Source of the DNA: Hexactinellida sp. DTS-2022
Lineage: Eukaryota; Porifera; Hexactinellida
Assembly: GCA_028753945.1 (NCBI GenBank)
Contig: JAPNXP010000014.1
Coordinates: 3,348,001 to 3,412,000, forward strand
DNA length: 64,000 nt
Direction of reading: 5' to 3'
Shown: one piece after another, positions 10,608 through 21,839 of the stretch
Layout: every line of letters starts with the position of its first letter
Position numbering within the stretch: position 1 is the stretch's first letter
Notes under the pieces: generated by a model
The model's input: only the letters and a program-made list of their open reading frames with translations
Told to the model about the DNA's origin: nothing
Database searches by the model: none
Position numbers and translations under genes: made by a program

Positions 10608-10954
10608 TTATAAGGAACCCTAATTCAGACTTGAGGCTGAAGTTCCTTAATACTTTGTCAATTTCAGCCTCAAAGTTCCTTTTCGGTTTCTTATTTTCTT
10701 GGGAACTAAATATTCCTTTGTAGGACATTACTGCGATTTTTTTAAAAACTAACTTCGTTACCTAATTGATTATATTTCGAAGGAGGATTTTGACAATATT
10801 GAATTGATCTTATAATAAAATTTATCTTACTAAATTAAAATTGATAGGTATATTCTTAATGAATTCTCATCTCAGCCTGGGCAGTTCCTTATGAGTTCCT
10901 TAATCTTTGGCCAAATCTCAGCCTGGAGTTCCTAATAAAGGTGTTCCTTATAAA
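10608..10954. mobile_element. MITE with TTATAAGGAAC ends
   Basis: Left end TTATAAGGAACCC and right end GTGTTCCTTATAA are inverse of each other. Inside, AGGCTGAAGTTCCTTAA and TCAGCCTCAAAGTTCC form inverted subterminal blocks. A second, diverged copy lies at 39935-40168. No coding capacity; TA flanks suggest the Tc1/mariner/pogo group. Confidence 0.6.
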
Positions 10955-11168
10955 AGAACAACGTGTATATTGATAATTTTGAAGAAAAATCCCATGTACC
11001 CACCATTCTCATTACATCCATTATGTACTGTAGCATGCTTTCAATATTATCGAGAGTTTAAAGTGATTCGGCACCTTTTTGAACACCTACCGCTTTAAGG
11101 GGCTGCACAAAACACTGTGCTGTATTTTTCCACCTTCTTTCTAATAGTAATCGATAATATAGTGGTTC

Positions 11169-11452
11169 GTGACCTACGTTATAATAAGGCCTATTCAGTG
11201 TTATCAAAATGTGGACCATGGATACTGTAGAACGAAAATTGACGATTACGTAATCAAATGATGACATATTTAAATTCTGAAAGGTTCTATATATCATATT
11301 CGGATGTTCCCATATATTACAAAACATATTCACGTCTACCATTACTAATAATAGAGATAAAGAAGTGCCCTCTATTTTACAATGGCCTTCGACAGTATCC
11401 ATAGTCCACATTTTGATAACACTGAATAGGCCTTATTATAACGTAGGTCACG
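11169..11452. mobile_element. 284-bp P-derived MITE with perfect 8-bp duplication
   Basis: Begins GTGACCTACGTTATAATAAGG and ends in the inverse, CGTAGGTCACG. It is flanked by AGTGGTTC at 11161-11168 and 11453-11460, an exact 8-bp duplication. The ends, including the extra G at the right, match the large P element at 55562-61078, and the internal GGACCATGGAT and GATTACGTAATCAAATG blocks are shared. It has no coding capacity and was presumably mobilised by that family's transposase. Confidence 0.92.
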
Positions 11453-11610
11453 AGTGGTTCTAATTCTTGTTCTAAATTGAAACGATTTGTCATCGTAGCA
11501 CTAAAGTTCAGAATATTGGAAATTATTACTAAGAACTGATGCTATAATCCTTTTTCGCAACATTCTTTTGCTTTTCTTGGTTTCATTCATAATGAGAATA
11601 CATCAATACT

Positions 11611-12112
11611 ATTAAAACACAAGGCTGGGTGTGTGTGTGTGTATATATATATTTGTTTGTATGTTCCAAGTTGATTGAAGAAACTGGACGGTTCCAAATG
11701 TGATTTTTGGCATACAGGGATAACTTTTCGACCCGCAAACAAGTTGAGGTTTCCACTCAATTTTCTCACACCTCAACCAGTAATGACGTCATTGTCGCAT
11801 TTCGAGAACTTTGAAAATTCACTTAATTAATCGCACATAATTCGCGCCCTCTAAGAGATAAAAATCTGAAAATTTAATGGAACATGGACATCAATGATGC
11901 GGACACGTTGGTCACACCAGATTGCTAATATGCCTACTCATTATCGCGTGATGACGTAATCACTAAAATTTCAGATTGTTAAGTTTGTCTGTTTAGGCCT
12001 ATTTTCGATTTATAATCAATATTAGATGTACATAAACTACACACCAACCGCGAAGAGATTGGTGTGTGGTTGTGATGTGCCGCGAAGCGACCTAGCAAAC
12101 GAAGCGCGCTAG
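11611..12112 (+). mobile_element. Short Helitron-like element B (CTAG-T family)
   Basis: Plus-orientation relative of 2155-2639. It starts ATTAAAACACAAGG, has a GT then TA microsatellite (11628-11651), a conserved body, the hairpin around 12046-12068 (CCAACCGC/GATTGG, imperfect here) and ends GCGCTAG with T following (12113). No coding capacity. The 60-codon frame on the other strand at its 5' end is fortuitous. Confidence 0.7.
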
Positions 12113-12699
12113 TCTACTACTAATATTTGATAAATTATTTTGCACCTCATATATTTCTGGCATAATCTACGTATATATAGAATACTGTTCTTTATCTAGC
12201 ATATCTCTGGTTTTAATTACTGGGCTTCATTCCGGTTTGTATATATGTTTGTGGTTAAATATTTAAATTTGTTTCGTAGTGACCTAAAAGTGTGGCTTAA
12301 ATGTTCTCTAACACTGGATTCAGCAATTGGAAAAAAGCAATATATAAATTCGAAAAATATCAAAGTTTAAAATCTCATCTTCAAGTTATTGACCTCTCAA
12401 TCGAAATACCAAGCACAGCCAAATAATTTGGTGAAATGTTGAAAACTGTCATGCTGAACATAAGGATTCAGAACTGACAAGTGTTGCTTAAAATTTCAAT
12501 AGCGTTCGTTACCTTATGTTAACTTTTTCTACATCGATGGAAAAATGATCATCCTGAATTATTGAATGGTAAGTCTTAATCGAACTTTAAAGTTTAAACA
12601 GCTGCTGAAGACAATCCAAATCTGCAGAAGTGGATGGTTGTCAAGACAAATTTTCCTGTCAGACATACAGAATGAAATCCTCAAGCTGATGTGATTAAG

Positions 12700-12860
12700 A
12701 AATTTTCAGCAATTTTATATATCTCATGACCATATTTGGATGAATTTTCCTTAGCAAGGCTGGAATGCATCAGGAATGTGTTAGGCATTTGCTAACATTC
12801 CATTTTCAAATAGTCTGCCTACCCAATCGATTGACCCCTCGTTCAACTCCACTTGTTTAT
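12700..12860 (-). repeat. Interspersed repeat with paired GGAATG/CATTCC words (copy 1)
   Basis: The reverse complement carries, in order, a GGGTCAATCGATTGGGTA block, AATGGAATGTTAGC, ACACATTCCTGATGCATTCC, CTTGCTAAGGAAAATT and ATATGGTCATGA. The same order appears at 18655-18785 (plus) and, shorter, at 27630-27750 (minus). No tRNA-type promoter boxes are evident. A weak resemblance to the P foldback arms (GGAATGTTGACACATTCC) hints at an old P-related MITE. Confidence 0.5.
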
Positions 12861-12862
12861 TT

Positions 12863-14410
12863 ATACACCACCGAACCTCTAAAATATGATTTGACGAAAT
12901 GTATCTGAAAATCTTCAATTTTAAGGTATATCTCGAATAATCCCGTCAACTAACGTTTTAGGCACACATTTTGAGAATCCAACCTTATGGACAATAAGCA
13001 CAAGCGTAGAATTCGGAGGGGGAGGGAGCATTCCTTAGATTTTTAGGACCTGGGGGGGGGGGGGGGGCGGTCCATACTACAGCCCCCTCACTATTTCTCC
13101 CACGTGTAGTAAATATAAACACGAATCCTCAGTATTAGAAGGAAACTAAAAGAATCAAAAAGTTAATTGATGCCAATCCATTAAGTATAATCCAATTAAG
13201 TGAAACCTTTTGAACGAAGTTGTTTTTGGAAAAAACCTAGCTGGTTCTTTGTGAATTGTATATTAGGCCATATAAAATAAAAACTTTTTTATCATCCCCG
13301 TCCGCCCCAATTTTTACCCCCCTTCCGGATATATTTTACTATTATTTTATGAACATAATCGTCCAGATATTAACTTTAAACTTAGGTAATGTACTCTTAA
13401 TGTCTTGTATTTTAGAGCATTATTTGGGCATTGTCATGTGATTTTCTAATTATAGTAAATATAAATATATATTGTTTGGCATAAGATAATGTTATTTGCA
13501 TATTAATGGAAATAAAAATAATTCCCGTTTAACTTATTATGCCAAACAAAGTGATTAGACTTGATATAATATTTGTTTTGTCACATAATGGTGATGTCAT
13601 AACTTGACAGATTGAAGTCATGTGAAATCTGATTGCACAAATCAATTTGTAGATATCAATAACCTATTAGCTAATAATACATCTGTAGAGTTAAATAGCA
13701 CAGAAATGCCTATTTTCTACCCATAGGATTCTAAGCCACTGTGCTTGGTGCTTACGCTGTTTATGACTGATATGTTTTGACAAATTGGAGAAGTAAATGT
13801 TTGCAACTTTGTTATTGACGATATTGCAATTTGGGCTTTGTGAGTGACACAAGAGAATTCCGAATCCCAACCAGAATACAATGAATTCAAAATTCTACAT
13901 GCCAAAACGAAAGGAAGACCAGAACTACAAATCACATGTTGATTCTCTTCAATTAGACAAAATAGAGCAATGTCAACAGCCACTTTCCTTGCTCTTTCAG
14001 ATAACTGCAAATGATCAAATTATCCACTTTCAACTCTCCAACGAACTGTTGTATTTAAGTTTCTTTCTCTGTAAATAAGACCCCAAATCTTCAATTTCTA
14101 ATTTATGTTTGTGTAAATTTTCATCTTGACTATAGATTCCGATTATATGACTTCTTTCGAGCTAACCAGCCAATACAGTTAAAATCTGCTTTCTAGTGGA
14201 TCTGTTTGCAATCTTCATGTTAGATCAAATTGATAGTCACTCTCTGGCAAATTACTACACAAGTCTGCTATAATATTATTAGTGAAATTAGAGCATTGAA
14301 TTTGATTTTATTAACCAGGCTATTTGCAATCTCTCCATTCGATAAGCCACTCATTCATTTTTCTAAAAATTAATTTTATCATCATTCGATTTCAAGGACC
14401 TACCGACAGG
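12863..14410. other. No recognisable gene; G-run and short inverted repeat
   Basis: A run of 16 G at 13052-13067 sits in a G-rich patch. TTGTTTGGCATAA near 13474 is mirrored by TTATGCCAAACAA near 13540, perhaps a small MITE. A 97-codon minus-strand frame at 13717-14010 shows no domain I recognise, and I would not call it a gene without support. Confidence 0.4.
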
Positions 14411-17150
14411 CAGGGCCGCCGAGAGAAATTATTTTCCCCGGGGGCAGAGTAAATTCTGGGCGCCTTACTAATTTAATATCAAAATTTTCTCTCATTTATT
14501 GATTTGATATTATCGAAAGTTACGTCATATCGAGTATATTGTTTAATTACTTTAATAAGAATGAAATAGTAAATAGTATTAGTATATGAATTATTTATTT
14601 ATTAGATTGAGCTTGAAGTAATAACTATTGTTTTAGCATTGCTTTTCTTGCTTTCTGGTGAGCAAATATCTTTATCACATTGCTAAAATCGATTTTTCTA
14701 GCCAATTCAGATTCAATGCTCAACCTTGCCAAGGAAACCATACGATCTTGTGACATGGTGCTCCTGAGATTATTTTTACAATCTTAAGTTTACTGAAAGA
14801 TCTCTCAGCTGATGCTACTGTTACTGGGATTGTGAGAAAAATTCTGAGAGCTACACTGATATTTGGAAGCATATTTTCCAGTTTATACTTGTGAATTGCA
14901 TTGATTTATTCATAAGGGTTCATTTACTCTTTTTCCTAAATTTGCAATTTGAATCATACTCTTAGGATCAACAATTTCTCTGCCCAATTCTTCACCATTT
15001 TTGTCGTCTTTGTAAATATTTGCAATAATATTTACCTTTGGCATATTTCTTCCTCACTCAAGCCAAAATATAGCCACAAAAATCCAAATGTCTGAAAAAT
15101 TTCTTTTTCAGTATTGAATCTTCTGGTAAGACCACTGATTATATGATCAATGATGACCTCCTTGTATACAAATTTCTAGAAATTAGCCTCCTCTTCAGTA
15201 TATTCTCCTTGTTCGAATTCATCCAGATTCCTTCTTATTTCATCATTCCTCGAAGTGCTTTTTTTTCTGCACCAATTCATTTCAGCCCTAAGACTACTTG
15301 CAACATGTATTCGCTTCAATTAATATTGCTTTAAACTCTAAACGTACTAGTTTATGCAGGTTTTCTATCAGAACTCCAATATTATTTACTCCCACTTCAA
15401 TTGTTGCATTTCTTCCTTGAATAACTTTGTTACCAGTATCAATTGATGCCAATATTTTGTACCATATTGATGACATCAGGATGCATTCAAAAGATGAAAC
15501 ATATTTAATACTCCATTCACTTCAGATCTTGTTTTTGTATCAAATTGAAGTGCTATATATTTTATTGTGCTTGCTTAATTAAGTTAGCTGCAAATGGCTT
15601 GACTCTATTTATTTTTTCAGACCATCGAGTCCCTGAAGAATTTCGATCTTTTAGCACTGGAACTGAAAATTGTATATATTAATTGAATTATACCAAATAA
15701 GGTAATTGCTTCTAGACAGCATTCTGCAGACTCAGTACCACATATATTTAGCGTGTGACAGCCGCAAGGAGATAATATGGCTAATGAATTCTTACTTATT
15801 ATGAAACTTTGAGCACCTTTATACTTCCCCACCATGTTTGCTACATTATCATACCCTTGGCTACGACATTCTGACAATGAAATGTCATTTTCTTCCAAAG
15901 TCTTCAAAGTCTAATTTGCTATTTCAGATCCACTTTTTTCACTACAATCTACGCAGGTTATAAATCTCTCTGCTATTTCAAATTGATCATGTGATAATAA
16001 TAGATACAGAATGATGAATGTTGTTTGTTCAAAATGGGAGCATTCAGCTGTATTTGACCTTTCAAGCAGTATATTTTAAGAACAAGTCCTGAACAAAGTG
16101 AAATTAACTCACTCTGAGAATCAGAAGAAAGATAGTGAACTTGGAGTCTTCCCCTTCTTTTGTTGAATTCTTCGACCTTCCTGACATGTTCGTTAAGGAC
16201 TTGATCCCAGTGAGAAAAGTTCTACCAAACAAAGTAAGTTTCCATTCTGAACACTACCTTTGAGGTGCGATGAGCCACGAAATGCCAAACCTCTGTCTCC
16301 TATAATCAATATTATACCAATCAATCGCTGCAGAATATTATACCACTTAGCCCCTCAGTTTCGATTTCTGCAGACAAAACATTTTTCCATGCAACGATTT
16401 GATCTCAATCTTTGCTCAAGTTTTCTCCAAGATAAGTATTTACGCTTGTAATAAATGCTTCTCTCATGTCTAGAACACGATTGCATATTTTCCTCCATTT
16501 AGCAGTTGCAGGCCATCCTAAGGAAGTTGATAATAGTGAAGCATTTACTTCTGAACCTTTTCTAACATACGGCATGGAAAACAAAATAATGCTCTCTTTA
16601 ATTTGCTCCATACCAACCAATCTCTTTCTGCAACTTCTACATTGAACTTTTTATATTTGAAAACTGAAATTGGAAACGCTTGTTTTTGACTATCCACAGG
16701 TAATTTGTGTGGTAAAGGAAGATGGCATTGGAGTACATATTCATCTATTTTGTATTTGACAAGATATTAATCATTCCGATGTCTAGACCTATGTCAAATA
16801 ATGTATTATCTGTAGATAGTATTTTTTGGACTCCTATATTATATTCATCCTCCACACTGTTGGTTTCTCGAAATATAGAATGTCCATTACTTCCTGGCAA
16901 AATTTCTCACTCACCAGAGTCATAATCTAAAATTTCTGCAATTGACTATATTTCAGGGGCACAGATGTTTCATCTCAATTTGATTTAGAGCCTCCGATGA
17001 AATTGTACTTAAACTACGTTTTAGAGTAGATGTAATCCCATTTCGAACAATGTTATTCCACCTTGCATTGCATTTTCTTCTCTCGCTCTTTTATCTTTTC
17101 CTTTCTGTGCACCAGATTTATGCATCTTCAGTCAAATTCTGTTTCAAAAC
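14411..17150 (-). mobile_element. hAT transposon remnant (ZMYM1-like clade), right end unclear
   Basis: One terminus is recognisable: CAGGGCCGCCGAGAGAAAT at 14411, a typical hAT end. Reading leftward on the minus strand, the transposase remnant (16620-14650) ends near this terminus, as expected for the 3' side. I could not find the opposite terminus; coding similarity fades near 16750 and the interval to 17150 is AT-rich. The flanking 8 bases CCGACAGG have no partner that I can see. Confidence 0.55.
14650..16620 (-). pseudogene. hAT transposase remnant, ZMYM1/DUF4371-like
   Basis: Fragments in order on the minus strand: a TTF-finger-like segment (16620-16405; SLGWPATAKWRKICNRVLD); the core at 15907-15617 with LSECRSQGYDNVANMVGKYK, SPCGCHTLNICG and EAITLFGIIQLIYTIFSSS, where hAT enzymes of this clade have GxGYDNxxNMxGKYKG and CxxHxLNL; a segment at 15476-15294 (SSIWYKILASIDTGNKVIQG); and the C-terminal dimerisation domain near 14830-14650 (VASAERSFSKLKIVK, TMSQDRMVSLARLSIESELA). 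Many stops and frame shifts separate the pieces. The plus-strand remnant at 53480-55167 is of the same clade. Confidence 0.75.
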
Positions 17151-17221
17151 AATTAAAATAATACCAATGAAGCAATGACTATTTATATTACGGTATGTCT
17201 TTTGTGGTAAGCAGGATATTA

Positions 17222-17979
17222 GAAATACTAATAAAGTAGTAGCCTATGTATATATATATATACCGTATTTCCTTGAATAGTAGCCCCCCCCCTCGAATAA
17301 TCGCCCCCCTTGAATAATCGCCCCCCCAAATAGGTCCTAATTATTTTTTGACACCGCCTAGAATAACCGTTGATATCAAATAATCGCCTCCCTACAACTA
17401 TTGACTCTCTCAAATGATTATATTCCACAAATATTCGCCATTCTCGAAAATCATAACATTTTCTTGGGCCTAAATGGGGCTTGAAATCAATAATCGCCCC
17501 GGCTACTATTCAAGGCAATACGGTATATGCCTATGATATATATATATATTTATATTTGTTTGTATATTACGAGTTGATTGAAGAAACTGGAAGGTTTCCA
17601 ATTGTGATTTTTGGCATATAGATGTAACTTTTGGCACCCGCCAACAAATTGAGGTTTCCACTCAAAATTTATCACACCTCGACAAGTTATGACGTCATTG
17701 TCACATTTCGAGAATCCTGAAATTCACTTAATCGCACATAATTCGCACCCTCTTAAAGATAAATATCTGAAAAATTATTAGAAGATATACATTAATAATG
17801 CGGACACGTTGGTCATACCAGATTGCCAATATGCTTACTAATGTACTCACTAAATTTAAAATTGTCAAATTTACGATTTTAGGTCTATTTTCGTTTTGTT
17901 ATCAATGTTAGAAGTAAATAGACCACACACCAACCGCGAAGTGGTTTGTGTGTGGTTGTGTTCTGCCGCGAAGAGCTAG
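17222..17979 (+). mobile_element. Short Helitron-like element C (CTAG-T family), split by a pogo MITE
   Basis: From 17530 to 17979 it matches copies A, B and D: TTTGTTTGTATATTACGAGTTG, the ATTGTGATTTTTGGCA block, the CCAACCGC/GTGGTTTGTGTG hairpin and a final GAGCTAG with T next. The second terminal stem is shortened compared with the others. The 5' TA microsatellite seems to be split by the pogo MITE at 17263-17523, leaving AATACTAATAAAG near 17224 as the probable 5' end. Confidence 0.6.
17263..17523. mobile_element. 261-bp pogo-type MITE
   Basis: TA precedes CCGTATTTCCTTGAATAGTA at the left; the right end is the inverse (TACTATTCAAGGCAATACGG) followed by TA. Internal CGAATAATCGCCCCC words repeat. 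A relative with the same ends lies at 60400-60642. Such CCGTATTT ends with TA duplications characterise pogo MITEs of animals. Confidence 0.85.
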
Positions 17980-18123
17980 TGTAATTAAATTCTACATAAT
18001 TATGATTACATTTCTCACTACCATTTTCTATGATATTCAAATTAAGTGAAGAATTATAAAGATGACAAAATATAATAATACTTTTAAATTTCGAATTTCA
18101 CGCCTCTATGCTTAAATATATGT

Positions 18124-18395
18124 ATAATCACCAGTGCTCAACAAATTAGGTGGTTAACGCCACCAAAAATCTTATTTAAGCCACTAAATCTTGTCTTTGG
18201 TGGCTTAAACTAATCTACCATTGATTGTGGATTATTATACTTTGCGTATATTATATTTTTCGTTGCTTCATTCGTTGTTAACAATGGTGTTCTTTTACGG
18301 CATCAGAACTTTGTTAAGTCGTGAGTGGTTTGTTAAACCGGCCGTTGTTTTTTCTTCAGCCACCAGAAAAAGTGAGGTGGTGGCTTAATTAATAT
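18124..18395. mobile_element. Possible hAT MITE
   Basis: The left side (CAGTGCTCAACAAATTAGGTGG) resembles a hAT end. The words GGTGGCTTAA and its inverse TTAAGCCAC recur on both sides of the interval, and CCACCAGAAAAAG with GGTGGTGGCTTAA closes it. The right terminus and target duplication are not clear. Confidence 0.35.
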
Positions 18396-18497
18396 GTTAT
18401 ATAGGTTATCCCTTCGTTGCACACTGGGTAAAAGTTATAAATAGTAAGATCCCATTTTCACTTTCAGTTTCAATTGAAAGTGAATTTACTTTCGTTC

Positions 18498-18557
18498 AAT
18501 TTCATTTACCTAGTCGTCGAAGGGATAAATCCCTTCGACGATTAGGTAAATGAAATT
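18498..18557. repeat. 60-bp near-perfect palindrome
   Basis: AATTTCATTTACCTAGTCGT and the following CGAAGGGAT are followed, across a 1-2 base centre, by their inverse with a single internal G/A difference. A smaller inverted pair (TTCACTTTCA...TGAAAGTGAA, 18461-18488) lies just upstream. The words ATCCCTTCG also occur at 18407. The structure could be the remains of a foldback MITE. Confidence 0.85.
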
Positions 18558-18654
18558 ATTCGAGATTCACCGTTATTTACTATAAATATCGAATTATTTT
18601 ATCAAATCACGTTTTTCCATGGTTGGTATGTATATAATTATACTCAGGTAGTTG

Positions 18655-18785
18655 AGGGGAGTCGAAAGAGGGCTCACTCGATTGGGTAAGGACACAAATG
18701 GAGAATGGAATTCTTGACACATTCCTGATACATTCCAGCGTTGCTATGTAAAATTCTTCCAAATATGGTCTGTTATATTTCAAAT
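18655..18785 (+). repeat. Interspersed repeat with paired GGAATG/CATTCC words (copy 2)
   Basis: Carries CACTCGATTGGGTAAGG, GAGAATGGAATTCTTGAC, ACATTCCTGATACATTCC, AGCGTTGCTATG and AATATGGTC in the same order as 12700-12860 and 27630-27750. Confidence 0.5.
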
Positions 18786-19182
18786 TATCGGAAAATTTAC
18801 TTCGAAACCGAATTCAACATTAAAAAGACGATATAACTTAATTTTAACAAGTTTTATGGGAAACAAGTCCGGCGAACACTATCGGACGTAGTTACTTTGG
18901 CGAGCTGTTATGGCCGATATAGAAACTCTTTCAATTGCCTCAATATCCATAAATGTTCGCTACATCAAAGTACATGTGTACAATCTTTTGTGCCTTTATT
19001 AATAAAATGAACAATCTGGTGAAATTTTATGGCTATGACGCTGGACTAATAAGGGTATATATAGTTAAACTAAAATTGTGGGTTTTAGGTATTAAGTTTC
19101 ATAATTAGGAATACCTGTTGTTGTAGATGCATTTCATCGAGTAGCAAAGCAACATCATCACCAACAAGAACATTGTCTCTCA

Positions 19183-19617
19183 ATCCTGATACAAGGCTTG
19201 ATTCTGTTTCCCGATTAATTGTTGCTGACATCAGTTAACGGTTGGAGATTATATTAAGCAGTTTGCCGGTCTGTTGAATATCAGCAGGGTTATTGGGAAA
19301 TTAATGTATAAATTATTAAATCTTTTTAAATTTTATCAGAATATATAGTCCTAAATCCATTTCTCATCACCACTTAATAAATTTTATTGGTCATTAATTG
19401 ATTTAAATTTACCTAAAGCACGAAATGTATCAGTTAATATACTTATGCGGTTATACTTTATACATTTGAGTCTTATTCTGTAGCATAACAAATTTTTATA
19501 AAGGATTTATTGTATTGAGTAGGATGGGCGGTTAACCGGTTAACCGTGGCGATAAATCGAATTGTAACCGTAGCCTCAGATCGTTTAACCAACCCCACCC
19601 TTGCCTGATTTAGCATT
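19183..19617 (-). mobile_element. hAT-like MITE with GGTTAACCGG words, copy 1
   Basis: Ends CAAGGCTTGATTC at the left and CACCCTTGCCTG at the right. The body is the reverse complement, with moderate divergence, of 20700-21129: shared words include GGGCGGTTAACCGGTTAACC, ACGGTTACAATTCGATTT and ATACTTATGCGGTTATAC (as read on one strand or the other). No coding capacity. Confidence 0.7.
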
Positions 19618-19907
19618 ACCACCTTGAATATAGTGGATTTTGGCTTTTAGGTGAGTGTCGCTCGGAAGAGGCAAGTGATTCTTAAGGAAATTGCATCCAG
19701 AGATAGAGCTGTACCGCAATAGTAAAGCGAAGCGTAATGCACTGAAAGGGTACTTCGACATCTTTAGGGCTGTAGTATGTAAGTTTGATTAACTCTTTTC
19801 TAACATTGATTTAATAATCCTGAAAAGAAAAAATCCGGCATTAATCGGGGAGGTTAATTAGCATGCTAAGTGATATGACTTTACAGAAAGGAGATTGCCT
19901 AATGTAC

Positions 19908-20277
19908 CAGGCTTGGACCGGGTCACCGGGTCAACCGGGTCACAATATTCGCTAAAACTTCGGGTCACTACCGGGTCCGGCTTGTACTGGGTCACCGGAT
20001 ACCGGGTCACTTAATTTTGATTTTACCCGATTCTTGCTAATTATATTTTATTGGTTTGTAGAATTATAACTTAAAAAAGATTCATCTAGTATAGTAAGTC
20101 GATTAATATTTATGAGACATAGTACTTCAATTGAAATTTCTTTGGTATCGCTGGTCACATATACTTACTTAGCGGGTCAACCTGGTCACCGGGTCAAAAT
20201 TTACCGGATCAGCCGGGTCACCGGGTCTGAGCAAACCGGGTCACCGGGTCATGAAATATTGACCCGGTCCAAGCCTG
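19908..20277. mobile_element. 370-bp hAT MITE rich in ACCGGGTC
   Basis: CAGGCTTGGACCGGGTCA at the left and its inverse at the right are flanked by a perfect 8-bp duplication TAATGTAC (19900-19907 and 20278-20285). Subterminal ACCGGGTCACC words repeat many times in both orientations, probable transposase binding sites. A 68-codon frame inside (20112-20318) is made of these repeats. Confidence 0.93.
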
Positions 20278-20524
20278 TAATGTACGCTGGAGTGGAAGGG
20301 GAATCCATTCGTAACTAAGCTGAAGATTAAAATTTCGATCGATGTATATGCAATTCCTTGACTACCCCAGACTCAATGTTAAGAAGGTAAGCTACAACAT
20401 GAGACTCATTGATGTCTATCTTCAATTCTTTGTACTTTATGGAATTGGTTACGAATAAGGATATATCTTGCAGATAATTGGATTTGAATTTTGCTTTAAA
20501 TAGACGGAATTCATCTTCTTGATA

Positions 20525-20689
20525 CAGTGGAACCTCCACAAACTGGCCTGTGGAAACGGGGATCCTCTGAAAATTGGGTTAAAAATAATTCACCAAATTC
20601 CTAGTCCCACATAAATGAACCTCCACAAACGGGGAATCGGGGTGGCTAAGACCTTGCGTCCCTGGCACCCCGTTTGGGAGGTTCCATTG
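20525..20689. mobile_element. 165-bp pogo-type MITE
   Basis: TA, then CAGTGGAACCTCCACAAAC, with an internal second copy (GAACCTCCACAAACGGGG) and the inverse right end TTTGGGAGGTTCCATTG followed by TA. Classic pogo/Tigger architecture. Confidence 0.85.
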
Positions 20690-20699
20690 TATATTGTTC

Positions 20700-21129
20700 A
20701 GGAGGCAAGGGTGGGGTTGGTTAACCGATCCGAGGCTACGGTTACAATTCGATTTCTCGCCACGGTTAACCGGTTAACCGCCCGTCCTACTCAATACAAT
20801 AAATCCTATATAAATATTTGATTATACTACAGAATAAGACACAGCTGTATAAAGTATAACCGCATAAGTATATTAATTGATACATTTCGTACCTTAGGTA
20901 AATTTAGATCAATGTTATCTCAGAAAATTTATTAAGCGGTGATGAGAAGTGGATTTAGGTCAACATATTCTGATAAAATTAAAAAAATTTAATACTTTAT
21001 ACATTAATTTCCCAATAACTCTGCTTATATCCAACAGACCGACTAACTGGTTAATAAAATCTCTAACCGTTAACCAATGTCAGCAACGGTTAACCGGTTA
21101 GCCGGTTAACCGAATCCAGCCTTGCAGGA
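20700..21129 (+). mobile_element. hAT-like MITE with GGTTAACCGG words, copy 2
   Basis: Inverted partner of 19183-19617. It starts with CAGGAGGCAAGGGTGGGGTT and ends TAACCGAATCCAGCCTTGCAGG. Better preserved at its right end than copy 1, with GGTTAACCGGTTAGCCGGTT. The pair could form a large stem around the DNA between them, but each copy looks like a separate insertion. Confidence 0.7.
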
Positions 21130-21279
21130 GATTTTATAGATTTGTGTGGTGCCACCTTTGACTCTTGGGGATATATGATAGATGAATAGAAGGAATAGTA
21201 TCAAGTGAATAGTCGAGCCGCGGTCTGTTGGAATGCTTAACTATATACTTTCCTTCAGAATAATTTATACATATACGTA

Positions 21280-21514
21280 CAGTCAACTCCCATTATAATA
21301 TAAAATCAATAGCTCAGAGGCTATATGGGATTTACATTACTTCGTTATAAGCGGAATTTCGTTATAAGCAGAATTTCGTTATATCCATTTCGTTATAACC
21401 GAAGTTTTATAAATGTAGTAAGATCGAAGGATTTCTGGACCATTGATGACTTCGTTATAAGCCGGTACTTGGTTAGATCCGACTTGGTTATGATGGGAGT
21501 TGAGTCAGTTGACT
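21280..21514. mobile_element. pogo-type MITE with TTCGTTATAAGC repeats
   Basis: Left end TA plus CAGTCAACTCCCATTATAAT; right end has GGTTATGATGGGAGTTGA, its inverse, with a small duplication at the tip. Inside, TTCGTTATAAGC(C/G)G words repeat at least five times. Confidence 0.75.
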
Positions 21515-21728
21515 ATAGTTGAATTAGAAGTTGAAGAGTAATTAGTTCGGTTTGAAAACACCTTCCACCTTTCTTGTAGATATATTTTCTTTGGGAAGTG
21601 AAATAAGGGCTTCCTTGGACCACCAGAATAGCCGACCGCCACCCAACAACTGTGCATTTATTAGGCATAATAATATACTAGCTAAAAGAATAAATATAGA
21701 TAAATAAAAGGGCTTCAGAAAATAACTA

Positions 21729-21830
21729 CAGTCAACTCCGCTTAATAGAGTTACCTCGGGACCAGGTTGCTTTGACCCGATTAAGCGGAGAAATGTATTA
21801 ACCGGTGGCTCTATTTAACGGATTCGGATG
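21729..21830. mobile_element. pogo-type MITE, one end only
   Basis: TA plus CAGTCAACTCCGCTTAATAG, ACCCGATTAAGCGGAGAAA and ACCGGTGGCTCTATTTAACGG match the MITEs at 45597-45781 and 62813-62979, but the right tip is degraded. Confidence 0.6.
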
Positions 21831-21839
21831 TAGTATAAC

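Noticed and set aside
13717-14010. 97-codon minus frame as a host exon
   Set aside because: No domain, no splice partner, and AT-rich DNA gives frames of this size by chance; kept only as a remark.
11611-17979. Direct repeats B and C as possible LTRs of one element
   Set aside because: Other copies (A and D) lie elsewhere in the opposite orientation, all end in a hairpin and CTAG-T, and no retroelement coding sequence lies between.
20112-20318. Plus-strand 68-codon frame with PGH repeats
   Set aside because: It is the translation of ACCGGGTCACC repeats inside a hAT MITE with a perfect target duplication.
19183-21129. One 1.9-kb element with 430-bp terminal inverted repeats
   Set aside because: Each arm has its own pair of hAT-like ends, so two opposed MITE insertions are more likely.
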